From: Pyrenophora tritici-repentis
Taxonomy: Eukaryota > Ascomycota > Dothideomycetes > Pleosporales > Pleosporaceae
Direction: 5' to 3'
DNA length: 64,000 nucleotides
Assembly: GCF_003171515.1 (NCBI RefSeq)
Contig: NC_089397.1
Span: 2,170,001-2,234,000 of the forward strand
Shown: one piece after another, positions 31,346 to 43,795 of the stretch
How the letters are laid out: each line of letters begins with the position of its first letter
Position numbering within the stretch: position 1 is the stretch's first letter
The notes under the pieces: model-generated
Databases searched by the model: none
What the model was told of the DNA's origin: nothing
The model's input: the letters and a program-made list of their open reading frames with translations, nothing else
Made by a program: the position numbers and the translations under genes

Positions 31346-31473
31346 ATAGTGTCACGGTAACGGCTAGTGTCACGGTAACGGCTAGTGTCACGGTAACGGC
31401 TAGTGTCACGGTAACGGCTAGTGTCACGGTAACGGCTAGTGTCACGGTAACGGCTAGTGTCACGGTAACGGCT
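31346..31473. repeat. 18-bp tandem array, about seven copies
   Basis: TAGTGTCACGGTAACGGC repeated about seven times with almost no variation. The antisense ORF of repeating RYRDTS is an artefact. Position in the divergent promoter makes a regulatory role conceivable. MITE-B is inserted at its right edge. Confidence 0.92.
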
Positions 31474-31475
31474 AT

Positions 31476-31637
31476 TAGACTCCGCAACAATCAATTCAAT
31501 CCGGTCACTCTCCTAGACCCACTTACCTATCTAGGTAGGGCTTAAACTCCTATAGGTAACTACTAGGCTTAAAGCGGTAATCAATCAATCCAATCTGAAC
31601 CTTCTAGGACCCACTTAATTGATTGTTGCGGACTGTG
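31476..31637. mobile_element. MITE-B, 162 bp, inverted relative to 3725-3886
   Basis: Flanked by the exact 8-bp duplication ACGGCTAT (31468-31475 and 31638-31645). Same length as the copy at 3725-3886. Confidence 0.92.
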
Positions 31638-32275
31638 ACGGCTATGGTCCCGGTCAAACCATCAAGAACTGCCGTGTACTGTTGTCAGATTGTGATGGGT
31701 TATCAAAGACGGGGATAATAATCTAATAATATGATAGGGATTAATTGTATTATTCTGGTCTGATGTGGTGTCGTATTGTGTTGTTTCTGATCCAACGCAG
31801 TTCGATCAGTTGGATCGCGGTGGATCGTGCGCGCTGACTAATTTTAACTGATCCACAGAATCTGGGTGCTCCGAACACCCAGATTTTGTCCACCACCCAA
31901 AATATGCCCATATTCTGACAACTGTTTACCTAGTACCGTCCGACACTATCATATCCTGTAAGGTACTATCTCAAAAGCTACCCAATCTATAATAAGCCCT
32001 GAGGTAGCCGTATTAAAAGTCTATGTTTCGGAATACTGACTTCCGGCTGTAACATAACCGGCTACATAGTTTTACATACCCTAGTTAATCTAAAGAGTGA
32101 GAAATTACTACTAGCCTCAGCTATATAACATGTTTCCTTCTGGTCAAAATTCTAGTAGCATTTTTTAGGCTGAGGCTTCGTTGTTACAATCTGATCTGCC
32201 ATATCTAAGCCAATCTCTTTACTCAAGGAACGACTAATCCTCTATCTTATTGAATCGTTATAAGTCACATTCTAG

Positions 32276-33349
<1,074 letters not shown>

Positions 33350-33534
33350 GGACGAGATAGCTAACGTCCGTCTCTGTGGGTCGAATACCCCCCGCAGCGA
33401 ACCACCAATATCGTTCAAGCACGTTATACCTACGCAGTGGAGATTCCTAGATGTGAGTAAATAGGGACAGACTTCACAGAGGTGCCTTTCAAAAGTTTCG
33501 TCTGCCAATCATAATTCAGCCGAAGTGTTTCTGC
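33350..33534. other. Methyltransferase 3' flank
   Basis: Contains a segment (33475-33535) that recurs inverted at about 341-400 and loosely at 57360-57420. No gene. Confidence 0.4.
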
Positions 33535-33660
33535 CCTAGGTTATACGGGGTTTGGATCTATTTATACTTACTTCTCTTGCCGGATCCCACATTAAGGCCG
33601 GTGAGCTTTACGTTAGTGTTCCGTGAAAGTTGTCTGGCGATTCGGTGGCGTGATGTGCTT
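33535..33660. repeat. Dispersed repeat, copy 1
   Basis: About 125 bases (GAGCTTTACGTTAGTGTTCC and neighbours) recurring with changes at 37144-37256. In both places it ends at GTGATGTGCTT or GGCGTGCTT. The parent element is unknown. Confidence 0.65.
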
Positions 33661-33805
33661 TAAAGTCCGTCCTTATGTGACGAAAAACCTGTGTGCCGAA
33701 AATGACCAATCGGATTACGAGGGTCCAAGAGAAGTGTGTCATCTTTGCGATCCGGTTGGTCGTTCTCGGCACACAGGGTTTTTCGTCACATAGGGACAGA
33801 CTTTA
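33661..33805. mobile_element. MITE-A, full copy
   Basis: Foldback copy TAAAGTCCGTCCTTATGTGA to GGGACAGACTTTA. Confidence 0.85.
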
Positions 33806-34044
33806 GAGAGAATAACAGAGTTCGACAAACATTAAATAGTTAACGTGTTTTACAAGCGAGTCACCCACACAAGCGAGGCGCCCACCCTACCAACTTTAAT
33901 CATCTTTAATGCTATTCAGGTGTCCTTGTGCTTGATATCAGAGATCTCACGTTGCATCGCTGCTATAAAACCTCGTTTATGTACAGCAGGGAGCTTCATG
34001 ACATCCGGTAGAAACAAGGCTCAGGAGGTAATGTCCATCCCTGT
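33806..34044. other. Old Fot1 end and left flank of hAT-3
   Basis: 33838-33900 resembles the Fot1-B terminal repeat (TTAACGTGTTTTACAAGCGA), a solo remnant. 34037-34044 is the left target duplication of hAT-3. Confidence 0.5.
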
Positions 34045-37011
34045 CATAGATTTTGATTCCTGATTCATAATCAAATCAAATCTGATTTGATTTGATTGAT
34101 TTGACTCAGATTCATGACCTTTTGATTTGACTCTGAATCAATTGAATCAGCCGGCTCAACTTCGGCTATACCTAATCCTCAAGAACTCGGTCTCTCAGCT
34201 GTATACACACCCTCATCTAACCTACTAACCTATGTCAGCCAGAGCTCTGATAAGGAGCCGGGAAGTTTCCGGTCTGTACAGCTGATTGCTGTTTGCCCTA
34301 TCGTTTTATCCTATCTTTGTTCTATCTGATCTTTGTCTATCTGTTTGCTCTTAGCCAGGAAGCCTCATATAGGCTGCCGCTCGCGATAGATAGACCAATC
34401 GACATGATTCCTCCTAAGCTATTCCGCTTGACAACCCACCTTCCAGGCTTCTACTATGGCCAATCGTCCTAGAAGAAGCCGCGTAACCCAGACATTCGCT
34501 GTCCCTGATGAGGATGATATATATGATAATGCGTCAATCGCACCGCTGGACGAGTCAGGAACTGCAGAGGACACCGACAATACCAGCCTGATTGATATCA
34601 ATGAGAGGATTGCCTCCTTCCTCAACGATGCCGACAGCCAGTCCCAATCATCTGCACCTCCGACGCCTTCGCCAGTTATTCCTGCGACGGAGACTGGGGC
34701 ACAGTTTCTCAAGAGGAAGAGAGGCAGCAGTACACCTCACAGAGGCCTCGGGCAGAAGGACAAGTCAGTTTGGAAGCACGCAAGAGCACGGCTACCCTAC
34801 GAGGCTGAGAGGGATGATCATGGCCATCAAATCTTCTACTGCGCAGAGGGCAATTGTAACTGGAAGGGCCCATCAAGCAATGCGGCTCGTCACCTCCGAA
34901 AACATGCCATCTTTGTGGGCAGATTCTCAGCTACACCCTCGACGATTGCACAAGCCAACAACCTGCAACAAGGCCTTCATAATATGGCTACAAAGCATGC
35001 TGAATCTAGTCACAATCAAACCGTCACAGTCCTCCGCAATGCTGCTCAAAAGCAGCCGTTCCGCAACGCCCTCGCCCGCTTCGTGACAGCGTGCAGTATA
35101 TCGCACAAATCAGTGGTCTCTGACGAATTCAAAGCGTTGATTATAGCTGTCAACCCCGAGGCTGAGCATGTATTACTTCGCTCCAGTAGCTCACTGTCCT
35201 CACGCATTGTCCGGAACTTCCGCGCTCAACAAGAGGAGGTTATTCGGTATCTCTGCGACGATACAATCAGCTGCTTCCACATCAGCACTGACACGTGGAA
35301 GACGATGCACGGGCATAAGCACTTCCAGGCGGTAAATGTCCAGTTTGTTGACCAAAATGGACAGCTAATTCAACTCCTTCTTGACCTTGTCAACGTTGAT
35401 AGCGAAGAGTCTAAAACTGGGGCATACTTGGCTACACTTCTTATACAGACTATCAAGAAGTACAACCTTACTACACGGTTGGGCTGGATAAGCTCTGACA
35501 ATGTAGGAGTGAATGACTCGCTTATCCGTGCAATTGAGGCCTTCACGCGTGTTGAAGGCATCAACTACTGGACTGAGAAGACACGAAGACTACGTTGCAT
35601 TGGCCATATTATCAACCTCGCTACACAGGCCTTTATGTTCGCAACCAACGAGGAAGCAGCGGAACTAGCATATGAAAGAGCAAGGTTGTCACAATTGGAG
35701 TCTGACAGGGACGGGACGGAGAGTTACAGTGGGAGTAACTACAACATTGCAAAGACAGCCCTTGTAAGGCACCCTGCACTCGCAAAACTCCGCAGTTTTG
35801 CAGTTATTCTGCGAGACGACAAGTTTAATCAAGCCTTTAAGACACTGGCGAAAGGGTTCCCAGAGTGCCCAGCAACTATCCCTAAGATCCCAGGCGAGAC
35901 ACGGTGGAATGGTTGGCTTCTTATGATTGAAGAGGCCTTCAGAACAAGGCCTATTCTCAATGCGTTGTATACAAGATATCCTGATGCTCTGGAGTTAGTT
36001 GTGCTTACAGACGACGAATGGACACTCTTAGAACATGTCCATAACTTCCTTCTTCCTTTTAAGGAGGTAACTCTTAAGGCAGAGGGATATCAAGCAACCC
36101 TTGACTGTTTCCAACCATCCATGGAATTCCTAATTAACCACTTCGAAGAACAACAGAGGCACCATTCTAAGCACAAGACTCTGCTCGCCCCACTGAACAC
36201 GGCCTGGTTTCTCTTTAGCAAGTACTACGCGCTTATTGATGAGAGTGGTGCCTACATTACAGCTGCCCTCCTGCACCCAGAGCGTCGTTACAAATGGCTA
36301 CAGAATCAATGGAATACAACAGAGAAGAAGAAGTGGTTGAAATTAGGTCTGCAACGGGCAGAGGCCTTATGGCATATGTACCGTGATCGGCTTGAGCCTA
36401 CCCTGTCCAGCAGCCTAAGGGATCAAGACACCTCCGCAGCCGAGTTGTCAGCCTTTGATCAGTGGCAACGACAATCAGCCGTTGTTGCAGACAGTGAGGA
36501 CAACTTTAAAGCCTTCATCTACGCCCCTCCGAGTCGACTGCCAACCCTGGAAGGGAGACAAATGACGGTTATTAAGTGGTGGGCCCAGCCGACACAACGA
36601 CAAACCTTCCCTGCCCTGTCACAACTCGCTATTGACGTGCTCTCTGCCTTTGCAATGAGCGCTGAGTCGGAGCGAACATTTAGCAAGGCGAGAAGGACAA
36701 CGTCGTGGGAGAGATCTCAGTTGAGTGCTAACACAATTAGATGCTCGGAGCTGTTAAAGGACTGGTCACACCGTGGTGTCGCTTATAGACTGCCAAATGA
36801 CTACATTGACAGTAATTATGGGAGCGACAGTGAGGGACAGTGAGGCTCTAAGGACCCTATTTGCAGTATAACTATACAAAAACACCAACAACACCTAACT
36901 CTGATTTGACTCTGATTTGACTCTGATTTGACTCTGATTCGTGCTGACTCGGCCTGATTTGACTCTGATTCCGGGTGTTTGATTTGAATAATTCAGGAAT
37001 CAAAATCTATG
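34045..37011 (+). mobile_element. hAT-3, complete and probably young hAT transposon (2967 bp)
   Basis: Perfect 19-bp terminal inverted repeats, CATAGATTTTGATTCCTGA, and an exact 8-bp target duplication ATCCCTGT at 34037-34044 and 37012-37019. Sub-terminal GATTTGACTCT repeats occur at both ends. One intact transposase gene. Confidence 0.95.
34456..36843 (+). CDS. hAT-3 transposase, intact
   Basis: 795-residue hAT transposase. A low-complexity acidic N-terminus is followed by a BED-type zinc finger (FYCAEGNCNWKGPSSNAARH, then LRKHA), the catalytic core with FHISTDTWKTMHGHKHF and WISSDNVGVND, and the C-terminal dimerisation motif LSAFAMSAESERTFSKARR. It belongs to a different hAT lineage from hAT-1 and hAT-2 (different finger spacing and core motifs). 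Nothing interrupts it and it ends 168 bp before the right terminal repeat. It is likely capable of mobilising itself. Confidence 0.93.
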   Translation: MANRPRRSRVTQTFAVPDEDDIYDNASIAPLDESGTAEDTDNTSLIDINERIASFLNDADSQSQSSAPPTPSPVIPATETGAQFLKRKRGSSTPHRGLGQKDKSVWKHARARLPYEAERDDHGHQIFYCAEGNCNWKGPSSNAARHLRKHAIFVGRFSATPSTIAQANNLQQGLHNMATKHAESSHNQTVTVLRNAAQKQPFRNALARFVTACSISHKSVVSDEFKALIIAVNPEAEHVLLRSSSSLSSRIVRNFRAQQEEVIRYLCDDTISCFHISTDTWKTMHGHKHFQAVNVQFVDQNGQLIQLLLDLVNVDSEESKTGAYLATLLIQTIKKYNLTTRLGWISSDNVGVNDSLIRAIEAFTRVEGINYWTEKTRRLRCIGHIINLATQAFMFATNEEAAELAYERARLSQLESDRDGTESYSGSNYNIAKTALVRHPALAKLRSFAVILRDDKFNQAFKTLAKGFPECPATIPKIPGETRWNGWLLMIEEAFRTRPILNALYTRYPDALELVVLTDDEWTLLEHVHNFLLPFKEVTLKAEGYQATLDCFQPSMEFLINHFEEQQRHHSKHKTLLAPLNTAWFLFSKYYALIDESGAYITAALLHPERRYKWLQNQWNTTEKKKWLKLGLQRAEALWHMYRDRLEPTLSSSLRDQDTSAAELSAFDQWQRQSAVVADSEDNFKAFIYAPPSRLPTLEGRQMTVIKWWAQPTQRQTFPALSQLAIDVLSAFAMSAESERTFSKARRTTSWERSQLSANTIRCSELLKDWSHRGVAYRLPNDYIDSNYGSDSEGQ

Positions 37012-37256
37012 ATCCCTGTGCAATGAGAAACCCTGTGGGCCGAGAAGAGCCAATGAAACACACCACCTTGTTGCAAAACTCGTCATCCCTACAGTTCCAT
37101 TGGTTGTTCTTGGTTTACCGGGTTTCTCGTTGTACAGGGGCGGTGTTACACGGGGTTCGGGCTCTATACTTCTCTATCCGGGTCCGCACTAAGGCCTGTA
37201 AGCTTTACGTTAGTGTTACGTGAAATTTGTCTGGCGAGACAGTGGAGTGGCGTGCT
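37012..37256. repeat. Foldback repeat plus dispersed repeat copy 2
   Basis: 37014-37135 folds back: CCCTGTGCAATGAGAAACCC pairs with GGGTTTCTCGTTGTACAGGG. hAT-3 is inserted at its left border. 37144-37256 is a copy of the 33535-33660 repeat. Confidence 0.65.
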
Positions 37257-37556
37257 TGGTAGAAGGGAGGCAACAGGCTCGACAACTATTAATCTATATT
37301 GCTATAGACCAACAGGTAACAATCTTGTTAAGTACACACAACACCAACTCCGAGTTTTTCAGAACACGTAAAACTCCATCAGAAACCGACTAAACCCATC
37401 AAAAGAAACATATTCCAACTACTCCCAAGCCGTGCAGCCGCGTGGTTGTGGAGAGACAAGGAGTCAAAACATCCTGAACGCGACGCGTCCGAGTCCTGAA
37501 AAACAAAAACGCACGGCCCACTGCCTATCGATAAGAAAACTACAAACAAGAATAAG

Positions 37557-38305
37557 ATGCCGCCAGACAGCGACACTATCGAAGTCTATATACCAGCCTT
37601 CAGCCCAGACCCAAACTACCAAATAGCTGATGAAATGGAGCTAGAGGGAGAACAAAGCCCCCTAGCTACACCAACCAACCAACCTACCCAGCCGATCTCC
37701 TTCGAGATCCCAATCCAACTAAACAAGCGACAAGCCAACTTCTCACCCGAGATAGCCTACAGAACTAGGAACCCCTTCCAAAATAATAATGCAGCTAAAC
37801 CAGTTGCTAAAAATGCGGAACAAGCTATCTACTGGGCAAGAGACCTAATCCTCCAAGCATCTACAATGGCTCAAACCCATATCTCCCAAAACAAGATCCT
37901 AGAGCTCCTAGACGTCTTTAGAGACTACACAGAAACAGGAAGAGTCACAAATAAGATCAACGACAAACTATCAGCTCAGCTAGCCTACCATACTGCAACT
38001 CTTACAACAGCGTCACAACAAGCTACAAAAACGCTCAAAAAGGCTGTTAACGCAGCTACAACTCCAAACAACCTACCTACCCAAACTCAACAGGATCTAA
38101 TAAGCAATAATCAAAACAACCAACAAAACAGCCAACAAAACAGCCAACAAAACATCCAGCAAAATAGAACCTCGTACGCTACCATTGCTGCCCAGAACAA
38201 AAACAGCACATGGACCACCGTACCAGCAAGGAAGAAACCAAACAAGAAGCCCACTAGCTACTACCAGGTAGTTCTAATACTAGAACAGCCACAATCTAAT
38301 ACACC
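37557..38305 (+). pseudogene. LINE ORF1 (gag-like), truncated by Copia-1
   Basis: First 250 or so residues of an ORF1 protein, starting MPPDSDTIEVYIPAFSPDP. It has a Gln/Asn-rich linker (QQNSQQNSQQN) and ends KKPTSYYQVVLILEQPQSNT at the insertion point. The fused frame running into the LTR is not meaningful. Assigned to LINE ORF1 by position after a LINE 5' end, its composition, and ATIAAQNKNSTW, which resembles fungal LINE ORF1 proteins; the usual C-terminal zinc knuckles would lie in the lost part. Confidence 0.7.
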
Positions 38306-38560
38306 TGTCAGATTTTTATGGATGGGATCAAGAGTGTATTGTCTGTGTCTGTCTACGGCTCTGTCTGTGGGAGGTGGCCTCGCCTCGGGCTTGGCAGTGC
38401 TAAGTCCCGGCGCTAGCCCTGGTTTGGGGGTCTCATGTCCTTCCCCAACCACCATCGGCTCGATCATGGAGCAAAACCTCGCCTCAATCTGACACACCCC
38501 CTCAGCTCGGCGCTCCTCGGCAGCCTGAGCTGGAGTGGTCTTTGCGACATTCATACCGGA

Positions 38561-41500
38561 CTATATAACAAGACTTTCCATCTTCTCTAGAATTTCCTCT
38601 GGATCTGCTTCCTCTACGTCTCGTTCCTTCACTTCAACCAGTCCGACCTGCGTCAAGAACTGGGGCCAGTTGTTGGCAGGCAGGGTCTTCGTGAAACCAT
38701 CGGCGAGCATTTCGCCAGACGGTACATACACGACTCTGATAGACTTTCGCTTTGCCTCTTGCCTCAGCCAGTGATTGTGGATGTCCACGTGACGGAGTTT
38801 CGTCGTCAGCTGAGAGATCTCCTCGTTGATCAGCCGGATCGTCTGCGTATTATCGCACTGTATCGTAATTGTCTTCTCCGTCAACTCTACCCGAAGCTCC
38901 TCTAGCAGCATCCGCACAAACATGGACTCCTTAGCCACTTGCGATAGCGCGAGGAGTTCTGCTTCGGTCGTAGATGTCGTGACGGTATCTTGTTTGTTCG
39001 CCCTCCATGCGATCAGTCCTCCAAATAGCTTGATAACGTACCCTTGGGAGCTCTTGCGATCCGCGGTGTTGTCCGCAAAGGATGCATCGCTAGCTACTAC
39101 CAATTGGTCGTCTCCTCCGAATGATAAGGATAGAAGCTTGGTTGACTCCAGGTACAATAGCACTCGGTCAGCGGCTTCTTGATGTAGTGGACCAGGGTTT
39201 GTTAGGAACCGGGCGAGTCGTGATACTGGGAATGCGACATCGGGTCGGGTGTTGACGGCGGCGAAGAGTAACGATCCAATCTTGCGTTGATACAAGTTAA
39301 TCTCTCCAGGAGTCGCCAAACCCTCACGTGCAACTAGTTCGACTCTAGCCATTGGTGTGTTGTGTCGTTGGTCCTTGTTCGTTGCCAGCCGTGCAATCTT
39401 CTCAACATAAGCTTTCTGTGACAGCCAGATCTTTCGCTTCTCTCGGTCCCGTATAACTTCTACTCCTAAAAACCACTGCAAATCCTTTCCTCCGGTCAGG
39501 TTGTATCGCTGTTTCAGTTCCTCTTCCACTTTCTGAGCTACTTCCGCGTGCCGTTTCGAAGAGGCAAGGATAATGTCATCAACATAAAAGAAGATGAACA
39601 CTCCGTCTCGGATCATGCAGCAAGGTTCGTGGGGAACTGGCGAGAACCCGATTTCTAGGAGGAAGGCAGTGAAGTGTCTTTGCCAGAGCAATGGCGAGAT
39701 CCGTAGGCCGTACAGCGCTTTGTTTAGTTGCAGTATTGTTCCCTGCTTCCTGTATCCTGGGGGCATCCGCATGTACACTGTTCGATCAATATCTGCGTTG
39801 ACGAAGGCGTTCGATACGTCGTATTGCTTCAGCTCTAGGTCAAACCGGGCCGCAATCGACACTAGCATCCGAAACGATCTTCCGGCTAGTGTAGCAGCGT
39901 AGGTTTCTTGTGCGGTGACATTTCGTTGCTGGTCTCCACGCACTACCAATCGCGCCTTACACTTCTGGAATCGATGGTGCTTGTCAAATTTGTAGGTGTA
40001 TACCCACATTGAGTCCAGTACCTGCTGGTCGGTCTTCCGAGCCGTCTTCGCCGGGACCTCTGACCAGGATCTGGTTTCCTTGTGGCTATGGAGATGTGTA
40101 ATCTCAGCCTCTTTGAAAAAATGGAACAACTCGTGATCCTCTCGCAGGCCGTTCGCTTGGGGAGGCGGTGGCAGCTGGCTGCGATGAGGCTTCTTGCCGT
40201 TTCGCATTATACGCTCAAGCTTTGCCTTGTCCAGTCGCTCTCCTGCCAAGTTTTGAACGTTTCCTGCCTTGGTGCCTGCCATAAAGGCGGCTGCCCATGG
40301 CTCCTTCAACATCCTGTGTTCCGGATGGAGGATACCACTCGCGAGACCTTGTTTGCCGTAGCCAGTGTCAAGACCTTGTTTCCCGTAGGCAGTCTCTTCG
40401 GATTGTAGGCCGTAGCCTCCGGTATCATCGTCCCTGAAGGGGTGTTCCACATTAGTTAGCATTTGAGCAAGCAGTGCTGCCGGTGGGGGCGTATGTGGTG
40501 GCGTCGGATAAGGTACTACCTTCCTTCCCGCCTCATCATACTCGAGCCGCCCATTTTCCGGCGCTCTAGCAATGGTCTCATCTTCGTAGAAAGTTCCAAG
40601 TTCTTCCCGTGTGGGATTTGGTCTAGGAGGCAGTTCAATAGTTCGAATCCATGCTGCTATCTCCTCTGTGGTGCTATGTATAAGATTGTCCATAACCTCT
40701 TTATGCTCTCCACTGTATACGACTTCCTCGTCGAATACAACGTCGCGAGTGCTAATGACCTTGCCTATAGATGGTACCCATATTCGGAATATGTTCGTCG
40801 AACGGTAACCAACTAAGTACCCTATCCAGGCTTTCGGGTCAAATCTCTGTAGACGTCCTTTTCCTCGCTTCGTGTCATCCGTCATCGCAAATGCCTTACA
40901 GCCGTACGCTCATAAATGCGACAGGTTGGGCTTGCGTGGTGATGTAACAACTCCATTCTGGAAAGCGATTGCCGTGAAGAACATCTCGTATGGAGATCTC
41001 CAGCGGTTCTGATATTTCGGCGTCCTGTTGTGTAGGTAGACGGCGGTCCGGGCGATTTCCGGCCATTGGTCCCACGGCAGATGTGCATCGAGTCGCATTG
41101 CTCGACCCTTTTCTTTTACCACACCCCTGAGCGTTCGGCTCCTCCGTTTTGCGCTTGCGTATCGGGGGCGGAAGGCTCGAGTACTATACCTCTTGTTCTG
41201 CACCATCTGGCGACCTCTGGCTTCACGGAAAATATCTCGTTGTCCGTCTCAATAACCTTTACCGTTATACCAAATTGATTCATCATGAAGGTGACGAACA
41301 TCTTAAGGCTCTTAAGGATGACTCTTGCCGTTCGGTTGTCACTAAGATAGAAATCCCATATGTATCCCGTAACGCGGCAGTTAATAAGCATCTGACTCTT
41401 CTCCTTGGTCGTACTTTCTGCTTCGTAGTCGTGAAAGTCGATCGCAACTCGCTCTCCCGGACCTTCCAAAATAGTCCGGGGCGTCCGTCGTATCATTCGC

Positions 41501-42117
41501 TTCGACTTTGATATCCCACAGGCATCGCATTTCACTGTGGGGACCCCGACGATCTTCACCCCCTCAGATTGGTTCACTAGGTGTTCTAGGGCGTCGGATC
41601 CAGGGTGGCCAAGTCTCTTGTGCCAGACTATAGCCTCAGCTCGTTTTCGTACGGCTGTCCTGCGCGTTGGCTGCTGCGTTGAAAACGCTGCTCGCGCCTC
41701 AGCGTCATTGAGTTCCAGTATCCATTGTCCGTACTTCTCGTGTAGTACTGCCAGTTCGCTATCGTCGGACCGTCGGAGGATTGTTGGGTCGGATTTGGTG
41801 TCCCACCAAAGACCTTGCCGGCGGAGTATCCGGAAGGAGACAAGACTGCAGTGTAGGTCAGGGCAGTAGGCGACGTTCTCGAGGTAGAGGAGACGGTGAC
41901 CGTCTGCGCTATCCACTCTCAGAGTAACTGAACCGTATGCCTTAATCCACACCCTTGTATTGCCTGCCCAGAGGAAGTCTCCTGTCATAGGCGGTCGAAT
42001 ATCCGTGAATCGTCCGAGGTCGTTGCCGACGTGTATAGTGGTTCCGGAGTCCATTATGTAAGAACGTTGAAGTGGGTACTTAGATTCCTTTGCCATAAAT
42101 GATGAGGCAAATATCAT
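38561..42117 (-). pseudogene. Copia-1 pol (protease, integrase, RT, RNase H)
   Basis: Protease motif MDSGTTIHVGND, integrase zinc motif HKRLGHPG and later CDACG, the integrase catalytic core, then RT with FFYVDDIILASS and RNase H with DASFADN and TEAELLALS. A one-base loss at 41124-41127 (four C, where Copia-2 has five) shifts the frame in integrase. A TGA at 40910-40912 stands where the related Copia-3 has Arg (HLRAYGCKAFA). From 40885 to 38561 the RT/RNase H part is open. Pol follows gag in the same frame after a TGA. Confidence 0.9.
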
Positions 42118-42150
42118 AAGGTTAATCTGGCCTATGTTCCGGCCTTCTGG

Positions 42151-43350
42151 TCACTCGACAGTATCCTCTACCGGAGTGCTCTGTGACTTCTTAATCTGGG
42201 GTGTCCCTAATTTAGCTCTCTTGGCTCCCCTTATCTCTTGTTCGAGATCAGTGTCGCTATCAATTCGGTGCTGAGCCATCGTCTTCAGTGTTTCACGTGG
42301 CTTCCACCAAACAGGTGCGTTGTGCGGAAACGCGTACCAACAATTCTTTAGTTCGTGCTGTTGGTCGCATACCTTGCATTGTTTCCTATCCTTGCCCGGT
42401 CCGGGAGTCCTTCGGCTTTTGCCGCGACCTCGCTTTCCTGGGGCCTTCTCGGCGGCGTTATCTGCGTCTTCGCCGTTCAGTTGAGGTCTACTTGCTACAA
42501 AGGCGGCCTTCGGGACCTTGTGTTTGATCGGATGCAACAGTGAGGCGTACTCTCGGAACTGTTTAATCATCATCCGTACAGTGACACGTGGGTCTTTATT
42601 TCCACCGGCCATGAACGCGGTAGTCCATTCTGGTGATGGTTTGAGAACTGCTTTGACAAAGTCCTCCTTGATAAACTCTTCGTCTTGGCATTCAGGTATG
42701 CCAAGGGCCTTGCCTTCCGTGATTGCATGGTCCATCTCAGTTAGCCAGGTCTCCCACTGTGCTAACAACCTCATCGGTTTTTGGGCCGCGAGGTAACGTT
42801 CTCTCGCACGTTTGAGTTCCTCCTTCGTGTCAATCCCAACATTTGCGGCTAAGTTTTCGATCCACTGCCGATGGGAAAGACCTGCCTTGCAGCAGTTGTA
42901 GAAGAGGTGTTGTGACACAGTCTTCCTTATGTGCTCGGTGAGCTTTCCGAGTCCGGTCCGCTCTTGTTGATATCTCTGGTTAAGTATTTTAAACTCTTCT
43001 AGTTGTATTCGGTAATAATCGATATCTTCTTTATAGGACGTCTTCGCGTTCGTCGCGAGGTCCGAGGGTCGTACCGGTACGTAGGCTGGCGCTTCGGCGC
43101 TATCGTCGCCGATCGCTTGGCGATATTGGGTAACGTGCAGATTCGTCGCTGCAGTTGATGGCTGATAGCTTCCGATAAGTGGAGCTAGTGGTGGTTGTGG
43201 TTCTATTAGAGGGATCCCGCGTTGCTTTGGATCTACCTTTTCCCACACTTGGTATGCGGCGCATTCCGCTTGTAGTTGTTGGTACTATTTAGCCCAATTG
43301 GTATAATCCGTTAGGATCACTGTTGGATCTCTGTTTGATGGTACAGACAT
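42151..43350 (-). pseudogene. Copia-1 gag
   Basis: From ATG 43350 (MSVPSNRDPTVILTDYTNWA) with an in-frame TAG at 43287-43285, then open to TGA at 42151. The zinc knuckle is CKVCDQQHELKNC. The TAG is shared with Copia-2 and fits Trp TGG to TAG. The terminal TGA is the gag-pol boundary codon. Confidence 0.88.
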
Positions 43351-43691
43351 CTTGTCGATGAGTTTTGATGACTCTTCGGTTCGGCGCTTACGTGTTGTAG
43401 CGTGGGGATCGTCGTAATGACGGTATTTGTAGTATAAAGTAACTTTGATTGACTCTTCTGTACTCGGTACAGGCAGTGAGACTCTTAATTGTCAGATTTT
43501 TATGGATGGGATCAAGTGTATTGTCTGTCTCTGTCTACGGCTCTGTCTGTGGGAGGTGGCCTCGCCTCGGGCTTGGCAGTGCTAAGTCCCGGCGCTAGCC
43601 CTGGTTTGGGGGTCTCATGTCCTTCCCCAACCACCATCGGCTCGATCATGGAGCAAAACCTCGCCTCAATCGGACAAAAGGACTCTAAATG

Positions 43692-43722
<31 letters not shown>

Positions 43723-43733
43723 CTTGTTAAGTA

Positions 43734-43795
43734 AAGTAACTAGTAAGAAAGTACAATTTGAGTTGACCACAACGAGAGTAATAATGGAATCCATC
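43734..43795. other. Spacer between the inverted Copia elements
   Basis: With the LINE tail, the distance between the two 5' LTRs is 119 bp. This stretch is the LINE's right flank and ends in CCATC, the left target duplication of Copia-2. Confidence 0.85.

Larger units (their letters stand above)
38306..43676 (-). mobile_element. Copia-1, full-length Ty1/Copia element, no target duplication
   Basis: LTRs at 38306-38494 (3') and 43490-43676 (5') begin TGTCAGA and end TCTGACA or TCGGACA. Flanking pentamers differ: ACACC on the left and AAAGG on the right. The polypurine tract GAGCTGAGGGGG lies just inside the 3' LTR. Internal sequence is almost identical to Copia-2, with one base substitution seen in RNase H. 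Confidence 0.93.
37335..43719 (+). mobile_element. Tad-like LINE with a Copia in place of ORF2
   Basis: The 5' part is 37335-38305 and the 3' tail is 43677-43719, ending in AAT repeats. The 14-bp target duplication AATCTTGTTAAGTA stands on both outer sides (37321-37334 and 43720-43733), which proves the two pieces are one insertion. Everything from late ORF1 through ORF2 is missing and Copia-1 stands there instead. Confidence 0.85.

Noticed and set aside
31346..31473. CRISPR-like array
   Set aside because: Head-to-tail repeat units with no unique spacers, in a eukaryotic genome.
31306..31494. Small protein of RYRDTS repeats
   Set aside because: Direct product of the 18-bp tandem array, with no start context or flanking domain.
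43677..43795. Copia-1/Copia-2 as a simple inverted duplication of the locus
   Set aside because: Copia-2 has its own CCATC target duplication and LTR differences, so it is a separate insertion.
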